DNA of 64,000 nucleotides from Permianibacter fluminis (GTDB lineage Bacteria; Pseudomonadota; Gammaproteobacteria; Enterobacterales; Permianibacteraceae), in assembly GCF_013179735.1 (NCBI RefSeq), contig NZ_JABMEG010000002.1:558001-622000 (forward strand). Direction: 5' to 3'. The first letter of the stretch is position 1, and the number at the start of each line of letters is the position of its first letter. The notes under the pieces are model-generated. The model was given only the letters and a program-made list of their open reading frames with translations. It was not told the DNA's origin and did not search any database. Positions 9,041 to 17,635 of the stretch are shown in pieces. A program made the translations under genes and the position numbers.

Positions 9041-9219
9041 TTTTCCCGATTCGAAGTCTCTGAAATCCCGCTTACGCAACTGCTCCTGCATTGCGTTACC
9101 TCCTGCATCCCGGCAGTCGTGCGCGTGAACGACGAGTTCAGCCAAACCTGCAACGGCTAGTCAGATTACTCTACACTCGCTACGCTGTTTCTGAATTGCT
9201 TTCCCGTAAAGGACTTGCC

Positions 9220-9987
9220 TTGACCACCGCTATCAATGCTCCCTCGCTAGCCAGATTCTGGCGACTTGCCCTGCTTGTGGTGCTGGTGGTGGGCTCGTTG
9301 CTGTTCATGCTGTCGCGAGCGCCGTTCGCTCAGGATTTGGCCTATCACCAGTTCGCGGATCAGCGCGGCTTTTGGTCGCTTGCCAATGCGCTCAATGTGC
9401 TGAGCAATCTGCCGTTTTTGCTGGTCGGGATTGCTGGCCTTAGATTGTGTTGGCGTAACACCGCGCTGCCGCTGCGTTCGGCGTGGCTGACGTTTTTTGC
9501 GGGAGTTGCCGCTGTCAGTGTGGGGTCGGGCTATTACCACTTTGCGCCGGATAATCTGACGTTGGTCTGGGATCGCTTGCCGATGACCATCGGTTTCATG
9601 GGGCTGTTTATTGCTCTGCTGGCGGAGTATGTCAGCGTCCGTTTCGCGCGGGTGTTGTTGCTGCCGGCATTGCTGGTTGGTGTTGCCAGCGTCTGGTACT
9701 GGCACCGGTTTGATGATCTGCGGTTTTACTACTGGGTGCAGCTGATGCCGATGCTGATGGTGCCGGCGCTGATGATGCTGTTCCGGCCGCGCTACAGCCA
9801 TGGCGGCATGTTGCTGCTCATGTTGGGCTGCTATCTGCTGGCCAAGTATGTTGAATATCACGACGCTGCGGTGTTCAGCCTGACTGGGCAGCTGGTCAGC
9901 GGCCACAGCATCAAGCATCTGTTGGCGGCGCTGGCGTGCTATAGCGCACTGCGGATGTTGCAACGGCGCCGGCCATTTTCCTGCTGA
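9220..9987 (+). CDS. Alkaline ceramidase-like multi-pass membrane protein (CREST superfamily)
   Basis: A 255-residue integral membrane protein with about seven hydrophobic segments. The ceramidase-type pattern is visible: FWSLANALNVLSNLPFLLVG near the start, a SVGSGYYHFAP segment followed by WDRLPMTIGFMG, and HSIKHLLAA near the C-terminus. In the CREST superfamily (alkaline ceramidases, PAQR receptors, Per1) the Ser, the Asp and the His cluster bind zinc for a hydrolase reaction on lipid amides. The bacterial substrate is unknown. I place the start at TTG 9220 because TAAAGGA lies just upstream and the preceding 43 in-frame residues are polar, unlike the family, and run into repeat DNA. It is followed, after 177 bases, by the PAP2-like gene on the same strand. 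Confidence 0.78.
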   Translation: MTTAINAPSLARFWRLALLVVLVVGSLLFMLSRAPFAQDLAYHQFADQRGFWSLANALNVLSNLPFLLVGIAGLRLCWRNTALPLRSAWLTFFAGVAAVSVGSGYYHFAPDNLTLVWDRLPMTIGFMGLFIALLAEYVSVRFARVLLLPALLVGVASVWYWHRFDDLRFYYWVQLMPMLMVPALMMLFRPRYSHGGMLLLMLGCYLLAKYVEYHDAAVFSLTGQLVSGHSIKHLLAALACYSALRMLQRRRPFSC

Positions 9988-10161
9988 GACTGTGAAACGC
10001 ATCCGTTTGTAGCAAAGACGCTGTGTCTGGACCCGCTACACTGCTAACGGCGGCGCGCCCCTTGCTGTCGTGGCGTAGGTTTGCGAGCTGGCATTGCGAT
10101 CTTGCGCTACGACGTTGCCGTACGGCCTTGTCACACGATGCTGCATCACTGGGGAGAACGT

Positions 10162-10215
10162 CCCATGTCTCAAAAATTTCTCATGTCTCAAGAACCGCTC
10201 ATGCTTCAAGAACGT
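10162..10215 (+). repeat. Three 18-bp tandem repeats, each with an in-frame ATG
   Basis: The consensus CTCATGTCTCAAGAACCG occurs three times, with mismatches, from 10162 to 10215. Each copy carries an ATG in the frame of the PAP2-like gene, so the N-terminus reads MSQKFL-MSQEPL-MLQERP and three start codons are possible. Confidence 0.8.
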
Positions 10216-11454
10216 CCCAAGCCGCATCACGGGCGCGCTTGCTTGCATACCATCGTCGCGGTCCTTGCGACCGTGCTGATGATGCCCAGCGTGAATGCTG
10301 ATGCGGTTACCGAGTGGAATCGCAAGGCCGGTCAGCTGGTGCTGGAGGCCAGGTTGACGCCGCCGGCAGCCAACCGGATGTTTGCCATGGCGCACACGGC
10401 TATTTATGTCGCGAGCAATGCGATCAGTCGCCGGTATCCGACAGCGGGCGTGGTCATTCCAGCAACCAACTCGGCATCGCAAGATGCGGCGATTGCCGCG
10501 GCCGGTCATGCCGTGATGCTCCGATTGATGCCGGCGCAACAAGCAGCTATCGATGCGACTTATCAGACAACACTGGCCAGCATCAGCGCGGAAGCGGGGC
10601 GAGATGATGGCGTCGCCATCGGTGACGAAGCGGCGGATGCCGTGCTCGCGCAGCGGCTGGATGACGGCGCCAACCTCGGCGAGCTGTATCGACCCTATAC
10701 CGTGGCCGGCACCTATGTGCCGACCAGCTTGCCGGCGGCGCTGCAATGGCCGCTGCGCAAACCGTGGCTGATGGCGCATGCGGCGCTGTTTCGGCCGGGA
10801 CCACCCCCGTCGCTGACCAGCGAAACCTGGGCCGCCGATTTCAATGAAGTCAAACTCTACGGCAGTAAAAACAGCACGCGCCGCAGCGCCGAGCAAACCG
10901 ATATCGCCCGCTTTTGGGAAGCGACCTTGCCATCGGTTTATCATGGCTTGGTGCAGTCCGTGGCCAATCAACCGGGCCGCGATGTGACCCAAAACGCCCG
11001 CTTGTTTGCCGCGGTAAGCCAGGCCATGGACGACGCCTTGATCGCGGCATTCGATGCCAAATATTTCTACAATTTCTGGCGACCCATCACCGCGATTCGC
11101 AACGCCGATCTCGACGGCAACAACAGCACCGACCGAGATGCGTCCTGGATTCCTTTCATCGAAACGCCGATGCATCCGGAGTATCCCTGCGCGCACTGTG
11201 TGGTCGCCGCCGCCGTTGCCACCGTGCTGAAAGCAGAAATCGGCTCCGGCCCGATGCCGGTCCTGACCACCAGTAGCTACACCGCCAATGGCGCCAGCCG
11301 AAGCTGGCCCGAACCGGACGCCTTCATGCTGGAAGTGCAGAACGCCCGCGTTTACGACGGCGTGCATTTCCGCAGCTCAACCAAGGCGGGTACCGCGATG
11401 GGCAAGCAGATTGGTGAGCTTGCGGTGGCGAAGTGGTTGCGCGCGGCACGGTGA
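10165..11454 (+). CDS. Secreted PAP2 / vanadium haloperoxidase-like acid phosphatase family protein
   Basis: A 429-residue exported protein of the PAP2 superfamily, in the branch related to vanadium-dependent haloperoxidases. After the repeated N-terminus there is a hydrophobic export segment (AVLATVLMMPSVNADA). The active-site region is visible late in the protein: NFWRPITAIRNAD, then FIETPMHPEYPCAHCVVAAA, where family members have RP...PSGHA-like and then SR..xH motifs; the usual PSGH is replaced here by PCAHC. The final VHFRSSTKAG resembles the last motif (SRxxxGxH-like, histidine preceding). Most characterised relatives are phosphatases or halogenating enzymes; I cannot tell which applies. 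The start is ATG 10165 with GGGGAGAA upstream; ATGs in the next two repeat copies are alternatives. Confidence 0.8.
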   Translation: MSQKFLMSQEPLMLQERPKPHHGRACLHTIVAVLATVLMMPSVNADAVTEWNRKAGQLVLEARLTPPAANRMFAMAHTAIYVASNAISRRYPTAGVVIPATNSASQDAAIAAAGHAVMLRLMPAQQAAIDATYQTTLASISAEAGRDDGVAIGDEAADAVLAQRLDDGANLGELYRPYTVAGTYVPTSLPAALQWPLRKPWLMAHAALFRPGPPPSLTSETWAADFNEVKLYGSKNSTRRSAEQTDIARFWEATLPSVYHGLVQSVANQPGRDVTQNARLFAAVSQAMDDALIAAFDAKYFYNFWRPITAIRNADLDGNNSTDRDASWIPFIETPMHPEYPCAHCVVAAAVATVLKAEIGSGPMPVLTTSSYTANGASRSWPEPDAFMLEVQNARVYDGVHFRSSTKAGTAMGKQIGELAVAKWLRAAR

Positions 11455-11900
11455 GCGGGCAGCGGGTGGCTACTTTGTTTGAAGGGAAACAGGCGACAAT
11501 TTCCGGCTGCAGCTTGCACGGAGAGCTAGCCGTTATATGCTTGTTTGTGGCTGTTGCAGTCGAGTAAGGTAGCGCACCTTGGCGCTGTACCGGTTGTGCG
11601 GCATTCGGCGACAATAACGGTGTGATTGAACGGCGGCCTTTGGCTGCTTTTCGCGCGAGCTGGGGTTGGCCTGAAGGGTTTGTTCTGCAGGGTTTGCGGA
11701 TGCAGGCAGCGTCAAGGTCGGTGAATTTTCAAGGCTTAGGCTCCATTTGGCCGCGTCTGAACTGCCATTGTTGGCAACGGCGCAGATCAGAACTGAGCGC
11801 TTACGACCATGCGCTGTGAATTGGGCTCACGAAACACTGCGATGGTGAATCGTCAAAGCCGGTGGCCGTCAAACGGCACGATTACTATTTGGAAGTGACA
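11455..11900. other. Intergenic stretch, no gene recognised
   Basis: About 450 bases between the PAP2-like gene and the LicD-like gene. Only short overlapping frames without codon bias or ribosome binding sites occur. The promoter for the LicD-like gene should be here, but I see no convincing sigma-70 pair. Confidence 0.6.
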
Positions 11901-12503
11901 ATGACAAGTGATGTAAAGCTGACCGGAAAAAATGCCAAGATTGCGCAGGCAATGTTAGCCAAGGTGTCGCAGTTGCTGCGTGATATGCAGATTACCAGTT
12001 GGCTTGATAGTGGCACTCTGCTTGGCATCGTTCGCGAGAACCGTTTGCTGCCATGGGACAATGATGTCGATATCTCGGTGACCAGTGCCGATGCGGCGCG
12101 GCTGATTCAGCAGCTGGATTCACTGGAAAAGGCGGGCTTTGTTGTTGAGGTCTGCTATACCAAGGAGTCGCCGGAGCCGCTGCTTGAAGGTCTTCCGCGC
12201 ATTATCAAGGTATACAACAAGCGGTTTTTCTTTTTCCGGGGTCCCATTTTGTTGGACATATTTGTTCAGCACCGTGTCGGCGACCGTTATTGCTGGGTGT
12301 GTCGGCCGAAACGGAAAACAACTATCTATTCCGTGCCAGTCGCATTCTTTGATGAGTTGGCAGAGCTGGCGTTCGACGGCCAGATCTATCGCTGCCCCAA
12401 GGACACCGATGGATATTTGACTTATCGCTACGGCAATTGGCGGGTGCCGCGGCAGGACTGGGATATCACCAAGGATGATAATGCCCTGCGCAAGAATCCT
12501 TAG
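11901..12503 (+). CDS. LicD family phosphotransferase-like protein (nucleotidyltransferase fold)
   Basis: A 200-residue soluble protein of the LicD family. LicD proteins transfer phosphocholine or similar phospho-groups to glycans, using a nucleotidyltransferase-like fold. The family hallmarks are present: WLDSGTLLGIVRENRLLPWD (34-53) and the metal-binding DNDVDIS (53-59). The tail FLTY-like DGYLTYRYGNWRVP (about 174-187) also matches the family, where a segment YLxxxYG.W..P is typical. The ATG at 11901 is chosen because GGAAG lies six bases upstream; 13 in-frame codons before it are probably untranslated. There is no glycan cluster around it, so the acceptor is unknown. A second teichoic-acid-like enzyme occurs at 28.6 kb in this window. 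Confidence 0.85.
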   Translation: MTSDVKLTGKNAKIAQAMLAKVSQLLRDMQITSWLDSGTLLGIVRENRLLPWDNDVDISVTSADAARLIQQLDSLEKAGFVVEVCYTKESPEPLLEGLPRIIKVYNKRFFFFRGPILLDIFVQHRVGDRYCWVCRPKRKTTIYSVPVAFFDELAELAFDGQIYRCPKDTDGYLTYRYGNWRVPRQDWDITKDDNALRKNP

Positions 12504-12732
12504 AAACGCTTTGCCTGACACTGCCAGCGTGGCGCTGACCTGCTGAATACCTGCAGGGCCGGCTCTCATGTCGGCAATTCGTGTCGCAATTTTCGCTCAG
12601 GTTGTATTGGGCTACGGTATTGCATCCAATGACAGAAATTGCATTCGCAACCCGATGGGACGCTGTTCGCGTGCGCAGGCCATTGCTGTGCTATCGGACC
12701 GATCAGGCGGGCCCGCCTGTATACTGCCAACC

Positions 12733-13593
12733 ATGAAAATCCCCAAACGCCTGCAGCCGTTGTTCGAAGACGGCATGATCGATGACGTCATCAGCCAGCT
12801 GATGAGTGGTAAGGAAGCGCAGGTCTATCTGGTGCGCTGCGGCGAATCGGTTCGCTGTGCCAAAGTCTACAAAGAAGCCAACAAACGCAGTTTCAAGCAG
12901 GCGGCGCTGTATCAGGAAGGCCGCACGGTGCGGAACAGCAGGCGCGCCCGCGCCATGGCCAAAGGCACCCGGTTTGGCCAGAAAGAGCGGGAAGAGGAAT
13001 GGCTCAGTGCGGAAGTCGATGCGCTGTATCGGCTAGCGGATGCCGGGGTGCGGGTACCGACGCCGTATGCGTTCGATCACGGCGTGCTGATCATGGAAAT
13101 GGTCGCCGATGCCGACGGCCATGCCGCGCCACGGTTGAATGATGTCGTGCTGAGCGAGGTCGACGCGCGCGATTTTCATGGCCGTATAATCGCCGACGTC
13201 GTGCGCATGTTATGCGCCGGCCTGGTGCACGGCGATCTGTCCGAGTTCAATATTCTGGTTGGTGCCAGCGGTCCGGTAATCATCGATTTGCCGCAGGCGG
13301 TCAATGCGGCTGGCAACAATAAAGCCAAGATGATGCTGGAACGTGACGTCGCCAATATGCGCGACTATTTCGGCCGCAGCGCGCCTGAATTGTTGACGAC
13401 AGATTACGCCAACGAAATGTGGACGCTGTTCGAGAAGGGCAAGCTGAAACCCGATTCCGTGTTGACCGGACAGTTTGAACAACGCACTGATTTGGCCGAT
13501 CTAGACAGTATTTTGGCGGTTATCGACGCCGCCCGCGAGGAGGAGCTGGACCGGCGCGCGCGCGAACAGGCCGCAGCCAGCGATTCGGAATAA
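12733..13593 (+). CDS. RIO-type serine protein kinase
   Basis: A 286-residue soluble atypical kinase of the RIO1 group found in many proteobacteria; its substrate in bacteria is not established. The ATP-binding region SGKEAQVYLVRC leads to Lys44 in VRCAKVYKE. The catalytic loop reads LVHGDLSEFNILV with Asp168 and Asn173, and the metal-binding loop is IIDLPQAVN with Asp185. The usual spacer rich in RRARAMAKGTRFGQKEREEEW is present between the glycine loop and the hinge. The start is ATG 12733 because MKIPKRLQPLFEDGMIDDV is the usual family N-terminus; the frame is open further upstream but that part has no homology that I recognise. It converges with the solute-binding protein gene 50 bases away. 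Confidence 0.9.
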   Translation: MKIPKRLQPLFEDGMIDDVISQLMSGKEAQVYLVRCGESVRCAKVYKEANKRSFKQAALYQEGRTVRNSRRARAMAKGTRFGQKEREEEWLSAEVDALYRLADAGVRVPTPYAFDHGVLIMEMVADADGHAAPRLNDVVLSEVDARDFHGRIIADVVRMLCAGLVHGDLSEFNILVGASGPVIIDLPQAVNAAGNNKAKMMLERDVANMRDYFGRSAPELLTTDYANEMWTLFEKGKLKPDSVLTGQFEQRTDLADLDSILAVIDAAREEELDRRAREQAAASDSE

Positions 13594-13643
13594 GCTCTTT
13601 CTATATGCTGTCGATTTTTCCAGCGGTCTGCTCCATCTGCGAC

Positions 13644-14435
13644 TTATTTGACCTGTTGATAGATCCGCTGCCAGCTGCCATCTTTCTTCATTACCTGCAA
13701 GGCCGCGTCGATAGCCGGCAGCTTGTCCACATACGGTGACGTCTTACCTATCATCAGGTAAATCTCAGCGGTGCCAAATTCCTGCGGCAGGCTGATTAGA
13801 CGATTGTCCAGTTTCATCCGGCGGATCTGTAATTCGGTGTCGAGGTCGGTTTGAACATAAAAATCGCCGCGGCCAGCCGCGAGCATTCTCAGCACGGTGC
13901 CAGGGCTTTCAGACCACTCGATCCTGATGCCAGCCGGCACCAGATGTTTTTTTGCCCAACCATCACCACGATAGGTCAGCGCGACAAAGGGCTGCAAATC
14001 TGCCAGCGTTTTGACTTCACGCAACGTCTGCAGTTGTGGGTGCAGACGGCTGGTGAATAGCCGCATCCGATAGGTCAGAACCGGTTCGTTGCTTGAAACC
14101 GAATAGCTGGCACGCTCATCGGTGCGAGTACTAAGAAAGGCATCGCGTTCGCCATCTTTCACCATCAGTTGGGCGCGTGGCCAAGGCAATGTCTCGCAAC
14201 TAAATTCAATACCTAGACGTTTGCTCAGTACCTCCTCCAGCACCTGTGCGGACATGCCCCGGCATTGATCCTGCGAGGCCTCTTCACCGAAGACGAGCCG
14301 GAGCGGTGACAATGCTGGAGACGACGCAGTATCTGCGGCCAACGCGGCGTTGAGTGTCAGACAAGCCGTCACCAGCCCGCCGACTACCAAGCTACGGCGA
14401 AGGATGCGACAGTGAAAGCGGGTAGAACCAACCAT
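13644..14435 (-). CDS. Periplasmic solute-binding protein, SBP_bac_3-like (paralogue 2)
   Basis: A 263-residue exported protein with a hydrophobic signal segment (about 13-33, ending ALAADTA). The mature part resembles the extracellular solute-binding family 3 (polar amino-acid receptors): an N-terminal LRLVFGEEASQDQCRGM strand-helix, a MPW-like LPWPRAQLMVKDGERDAFLST, and a repeated-lobe segment LTYRGDGWAKKHLVPAG. No ABC permease or ATPase gene is near, so it may serve a distant transporter or be a sensor or stand-alone enzyme-like binding protein. It is clearly paralogous to the gene at 14717-15487, sharing most motifs in the same order. The two are 281 bases apart on the same strand, which suggests separate promoters or a long leader. 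Confidence 0.85.
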   Translation of the reverse strand: MVGSTRFHCRILRRSLVVGGLVTACLTLNAALAADTASSPALSPLRLVFGEEASQDQCRGMSAQVLEEVLSKRLGIEFSCETLPWPRAQLMVKDGERDAFLSTRTDERASYSVSSNEPVLTYRMRLFTSRLHPQLQTLREVKTLADLQPFVALTYRGDGWAKKHLVPAGIRIEWSESPGTVLRMLAAGRGDFYVQTDLDTELQIRRMKLDNRLISLPQEFGTAEIYLMIGKTSPYVDKLPAIDAALQVMKKDGSWQRIYQQVK

Positions 14436-14716
14436 CTGAGTCTCTCAAGCACTCTGCAGGCTAGACCTGTTCAGAACGCGCAAGCCCGAACGTTTGACAT
14501 CCGGATGCCTTAGAGAATAGCCGACATTTCCCGTCTGGCATCAATCGGGTGGAGGTTCCCGCCATCCGTAGATCCTGCGCCTGAGTGTGCATGAATGCCG
14601 ATTGTTGGGCGGTTTCCTACAGGTAGTTTGCTGGCTTTTAGCTGTTTGCTTCGGTACACGCGGCTATGCGCGAACAGGCCGCAAACGGTGAGTTGGAGTA
14701 GGGTAGGTAGCCTTCG

Positions 14717-15487
14717 CTACCGGGCTTGCTGATAAATGCGTTCCCAACTGCCGTCTTTTTTCATTGCCAGTATTTGGGCATCAATCTTTGCCAGCATCTT
14801 CACGTAAGGCGAGTTTTTGCCAATCATCAGATAGAAGTAAGCTGTTCCGAATTCCTGTGGCAGTTCGATCACGAGTTTGTCGAGATTCATGCGCTTGATT
14901 TGCTGACGCGTGTCCCAGTCGGTCTGGAAGAACAAATCACCTCGGCCGGCGGCAATTTTTTTCAACACCGCGCTCGGGCCTTCCGATAGCTCCACCTTGA
15001 TGCCGGCCGGCAGCAAATTGTTTTTGGCCCAGCCATCGCCACGGTAAGTAAGGACCTGGTAGGGCAGTACATCTGCCAGCGTCTTGATCTCGCGTAGCGC
15101 CGCCAGCTTGGGGTGAGTCGCGCTGGTGAACATGACCATGCGGTAGGTCAGCACCGGTTCATTGCCGGCCACGGTATAGCTGGCTCGTTCAGCCGTTTTG
15201 GTGGTGACAAATGCGTCGCGCTCGCCACCTTTCACCATCAATTGCGCCCGTTCCCATGGCATGGCCTCGCAATCAAACGCGATGCCGGCACGTTTGCTCA
15301 GCGCTTCTTCCAACACCTGCTGCGCCATGCCTTTGCACTGGTCTTGGGTCGCTTCTTCACCAAAGACCACATGTAGCGGTGGTAATGCCTCGATCGCTGC
15401 GGCGTTGCTCATCCACAGGACAGCCAACGCAGGTACGAGCACGAGGGCAAGTCTCGGGCGAAAGCGGGGTGGCTGACGACTGAACAT
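14717..15487 (-). CDS. Periplasmic solute-binding protein, SBP_bac_3-like (paralogue 1)
   Basis: A 256-residue exported protein with signal segment LALVLVPALAVLWMSNAAAI. The mature sequence aligns along its whole length with the neighbour at 13644-14435: LHVVFGEEATQDQCKGM, MPWERAQLMVKGGERDAF, LTYRGDGWAKNNLLPAGI, ELPQEFGTAYFYLMIGK and the shared C-terminus KKDGSWERIYQQ. The two conserved cysteines (in DQCKGM and FDCEAM) could form a disulfide in the periplasm. The fold is that of family 3 solute-binding proteins; the ligand cannot be read from the sequence. The tandem arrangement indicates a local duplication followed by moderate divergence. It is upstream of its paralogue and may be transcribed with it. 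Confidence 0.85.
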   Translation of the reverse strand: MFSRQPPRFRPRLALVLVPALAVLWMSNAAAIEALPPLHVVFGEEATQDQCKGMAQQVLEEALSKRAGIAFDCEAMPWERAQLMVKGGERDAFVTTKTAERASYTVAGNEPVLTYRMVMFTSATHPKLAALREIKTLADVLPYQVLTYRGDGWAKNNLLPAGIKVELSEGPSAVLKKIAAGRGDLFFQTDWDTRQQIKRMNLDKLVIELPQEFGTAYFYLMIGKNSPYVKMLAKIDAQILAMKKDGSWERIYQQAR

Positions 15488-15945
15488 GCGGGTTTCCCGG
15501 TGCGAGGACCGAACAGGAGCCCAGTCCTACCATGATGGCAACGATCACGGCGGAGAGCTGATTGGCTACAGGATAGCCGACTTTTACGTGCCATCAGTCG
15601 AATGAACGGAGTCCGGCGGACCTGCGTGAACCGGTGCGGAGCGCGGTGCTGCAGCTAGGAATGGCGCGTCTGCCGCCATGCCTTTCATCGCCATTATGGC
15701 GCGTCCTTGGCTGCAAGGGCTGCACATACTTGCTGCAAAAATGCACGCAAATGCGGAGCAAATGTGATGTCAGGCGCGGCGCACTGAAACGCCGGAACTG
15801 ACAACCGCGAGTTCTCTCCAAGCAGCGCTGTCGATGACCACGTTGTTCTCTAGCACTTGCCGCACCGGCGCGAGTGCGACCAAAAACATGACAGCTTCGT
15901 TTTTTTTCGGTGTTCGTTCACTTTGCGTGCCCACAGAGGTTTTCC
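15488..15945. other. Divergent intergenic region, no gene recognised
   Basis: About 460 bases between the divergent solute-binding and DUF4397 genes. It should hold promoters for both. Short frames here have no supporting features. A T-rich run (15899-15907) lies about 40 bases before the DUF4397 start. Confidence 0.55.
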
Positions 15946-17262
15946 ATGAACAGGCGTTTCTTTTCCTACGCAATGCTTCTCGCATTGGCTTCATTTTCAA
16001 TCGTTGGCTGCAAGCTGGAAGATATCAGTGGCAGCGACGACGGTGAGGACTCAAGCACGGCATCCGTGCGACTGGTCAATCTGACCTCGGCGAGCGATCT
16101 GCAGTTGACGGTCGATGATGGCGACACCGAAAGCACCATTGCCACGGCCGTTGCCAGTGGCGCGGCCAGCAGTTACAAAACCCTTGATGTCACGAGCTAT
16201 TCCATCGTGGCCAGTTCGGCCGGTGCCAGCTTGTCCACGTCAAGCACATCCTCACTGAGCCTGACCGAAGACGAGGAATACTCCATCGTTGCCTTTGAGC
16301 GTGGTGGCCTGATCAAGTTGTGGAAACTGACCGATGACACGGATGAACCGTCCAGTGGTTATGCCTATTTCACCGTCATCAATGCCGGTTCTGATGCCGG
16401 TTCGCTGGACGTTTATGTGGTCGAGCCGGATACCGACATCACCGATCTGACCCCGACTTTCTCCAGCGTGTCAGCCGCAAGCACCAGTTTGACCAATGCC
16501 ATTTCTGCCGGCACGTACGATATTGTGGTTACTGCCAGCAACAAGCCCAACGACGTGCGCCTGAAGCTGACTTCGGTGAGTCTGGCAAGCACGACGATTC
16601 AATCGCTGATGTTGACGCCAACCTCCGGCGGTGCGCTGGTTGATGGCGCGCTGATCGAGCAGGGTGGTGCGGTGGCCTTGCACCGCAATGATACCGCCCG
16701 GGTGCGGGTCATCGCGGCATTTCCGGCTGGCGAAACCAGCAACCTGGCGGTGAACGTCACGGTTGGCGACAGCAGCTTGAACAGCGTTACCGCGCCATCC
16801 ATTGGTGGCTATAGCCTGGTTCCGGCCAATACCAGCTATTACAGCGTTGAGGTCGGTGACACTGCAGTGTCGTCACTGCCTGTCGCCAGTTTCAACAGTG
16901 GCGGTGACTATACCGTGCTGGCCTACGGCAACACCGAAAATGACGCAGCGGTAACCGTGCTGACCGACAACAATCAGCTACCCAGTTCCGGGGCCAAAAT
17001 TCGTCTGGTCAATGGCGCCGTGTCCGCTGCCGGACTGTCGCTGAGCGCCAACTACGCCAATCTCTTTTCGGAAATCAATTTTGGCAAGTCGTCGGTCTAT
17101 TCTGGCATCACTGCGGGTACCACCCGTCTGGACCTGACCTCTCCCGCCACGGCATTTACCAGCTATACCAGCAACGTCAGCATCCTCAGTGGTGGCGTCT
17201 ATTCCCTGTTTGTGTTGGGTGATACAGACAGTGCGATTGTTTTGTTGAACAAGGATCGCTGA
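15946..17262 (+). CDS. DUF4397 domain lipoprotein
   Basis: A 438-residue secreted protein with a lipoprotein signal peptide: MNRRFF, a hydrophobic core, then SIVGC with the lipidated cysteine at residue 22. The mature part begins with an acidic Ser/Asp linker (EDISGSDDGEDSS). It then shows DUF4397-type beta-rich repeats recognised by ASVRLVNLTSASDLQLTVDD, YAYFTVINAGSDAGSLDVYV and KIRLVNGAVSAAGLSLSANY, each followed by a VVASN- or YTVLAYG-like strand. DUF4397 is a surface/periplasmic domain of unknown function. The start is ATG 15946, which gives a proper lipoprotein leader; the longer frame adds 12 residues with no leader character. A terminator-like hairpin follows at 17321. Confidence 0.85.
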   Translation: MNRRFFSYAMLLALASFSIVGCKLEDISGSDDGEDSSTASVRLVNLTSASDLQLTVDDGDTESTIATAVASGAASSYKTLDVTSYSIVASSAGASLSTSSTSSLSLTEDEEYSIVAFERGGLIKLWKLTDDTDEPSSGYAYFTVINAGSDAGSLDVYVVEPDTDITDLTPTFSSVSAASTSLTNAISAGTYDIVVTASNKPNDVRLKLTSVSLASTTIQSLMLTPTSGGALVDGALIEQGGAVALHRNDTARVRVIAAFPAGETSNLAVNVTVGDSSLNSVTAPSIGGYSLVPANTSYYSVEVGDTAVSSLPVASFNSGGDYTVLAYGNTENDAAVTVLTDNNQLPSSGAKIRLVNGAVSAAGLSLSANYANLFSEINFGKSSVYSGITAGTTRLDLTSPATAFTSYTSNVSILSGGVYSLFVLGDTDSAIVLLNKDR

Positions 17263-17320
17263 TCGCTTCGGTGCAAACGCATGGTGCTTTTCCATCGCGT
17301 GACAAATTGAGTCACTCATC

Positions 17321-17358
17321 ACGCAACCTCTGGCTGGTGCTGGGGGTTGCGTTTTCAT
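17321..17358 (+). terminator. Probable rho-independent terminator after the DUF4397 gene
   Basis: Stem ACGCAACC / GGTTGCGT with a 16-base loop, followed by TTTTCATTTT. Confidence 0.55.
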
Positions 17359-17635
17359 TTTGTGCTCTCTGCGTATTGAGGCGATACGCAGCGCGTCGCT
17401 GTCCCAGGTGCTGAACGCAAAAAGCCACGCACCGGAACGGCGCGGCTGTTGTGCGGTTTTGTACGGCGCCGAATACACGCCGATACAATGATTCGGCATT
17501 TCTTACAGCGCAACCACTGCGCGTCGTTACGCCAAATTTTATTTGCAGCCAAATCAGCGCTTTGCCAAAGCGGCACGAATCTTGTTGCACTTGAGTGCCG
17601 CATTGTTGCGGTGCATAAGCAAAGGAGCAGGGTTT

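Noticed and set aside
9091-9219. N-terminal 43-codon extension of the ceramidase-like gene
   Set aside because: The segment is polar, unlike the family, and overlaps repeat DNA; a ribosome binding site lies before TTG 9220.
10036-11367. A 443-codon minus-strand frame over the PAP2-like gene
   Set aside because: Antisense shadow; His/Arg/Gly-rich translation without domains.
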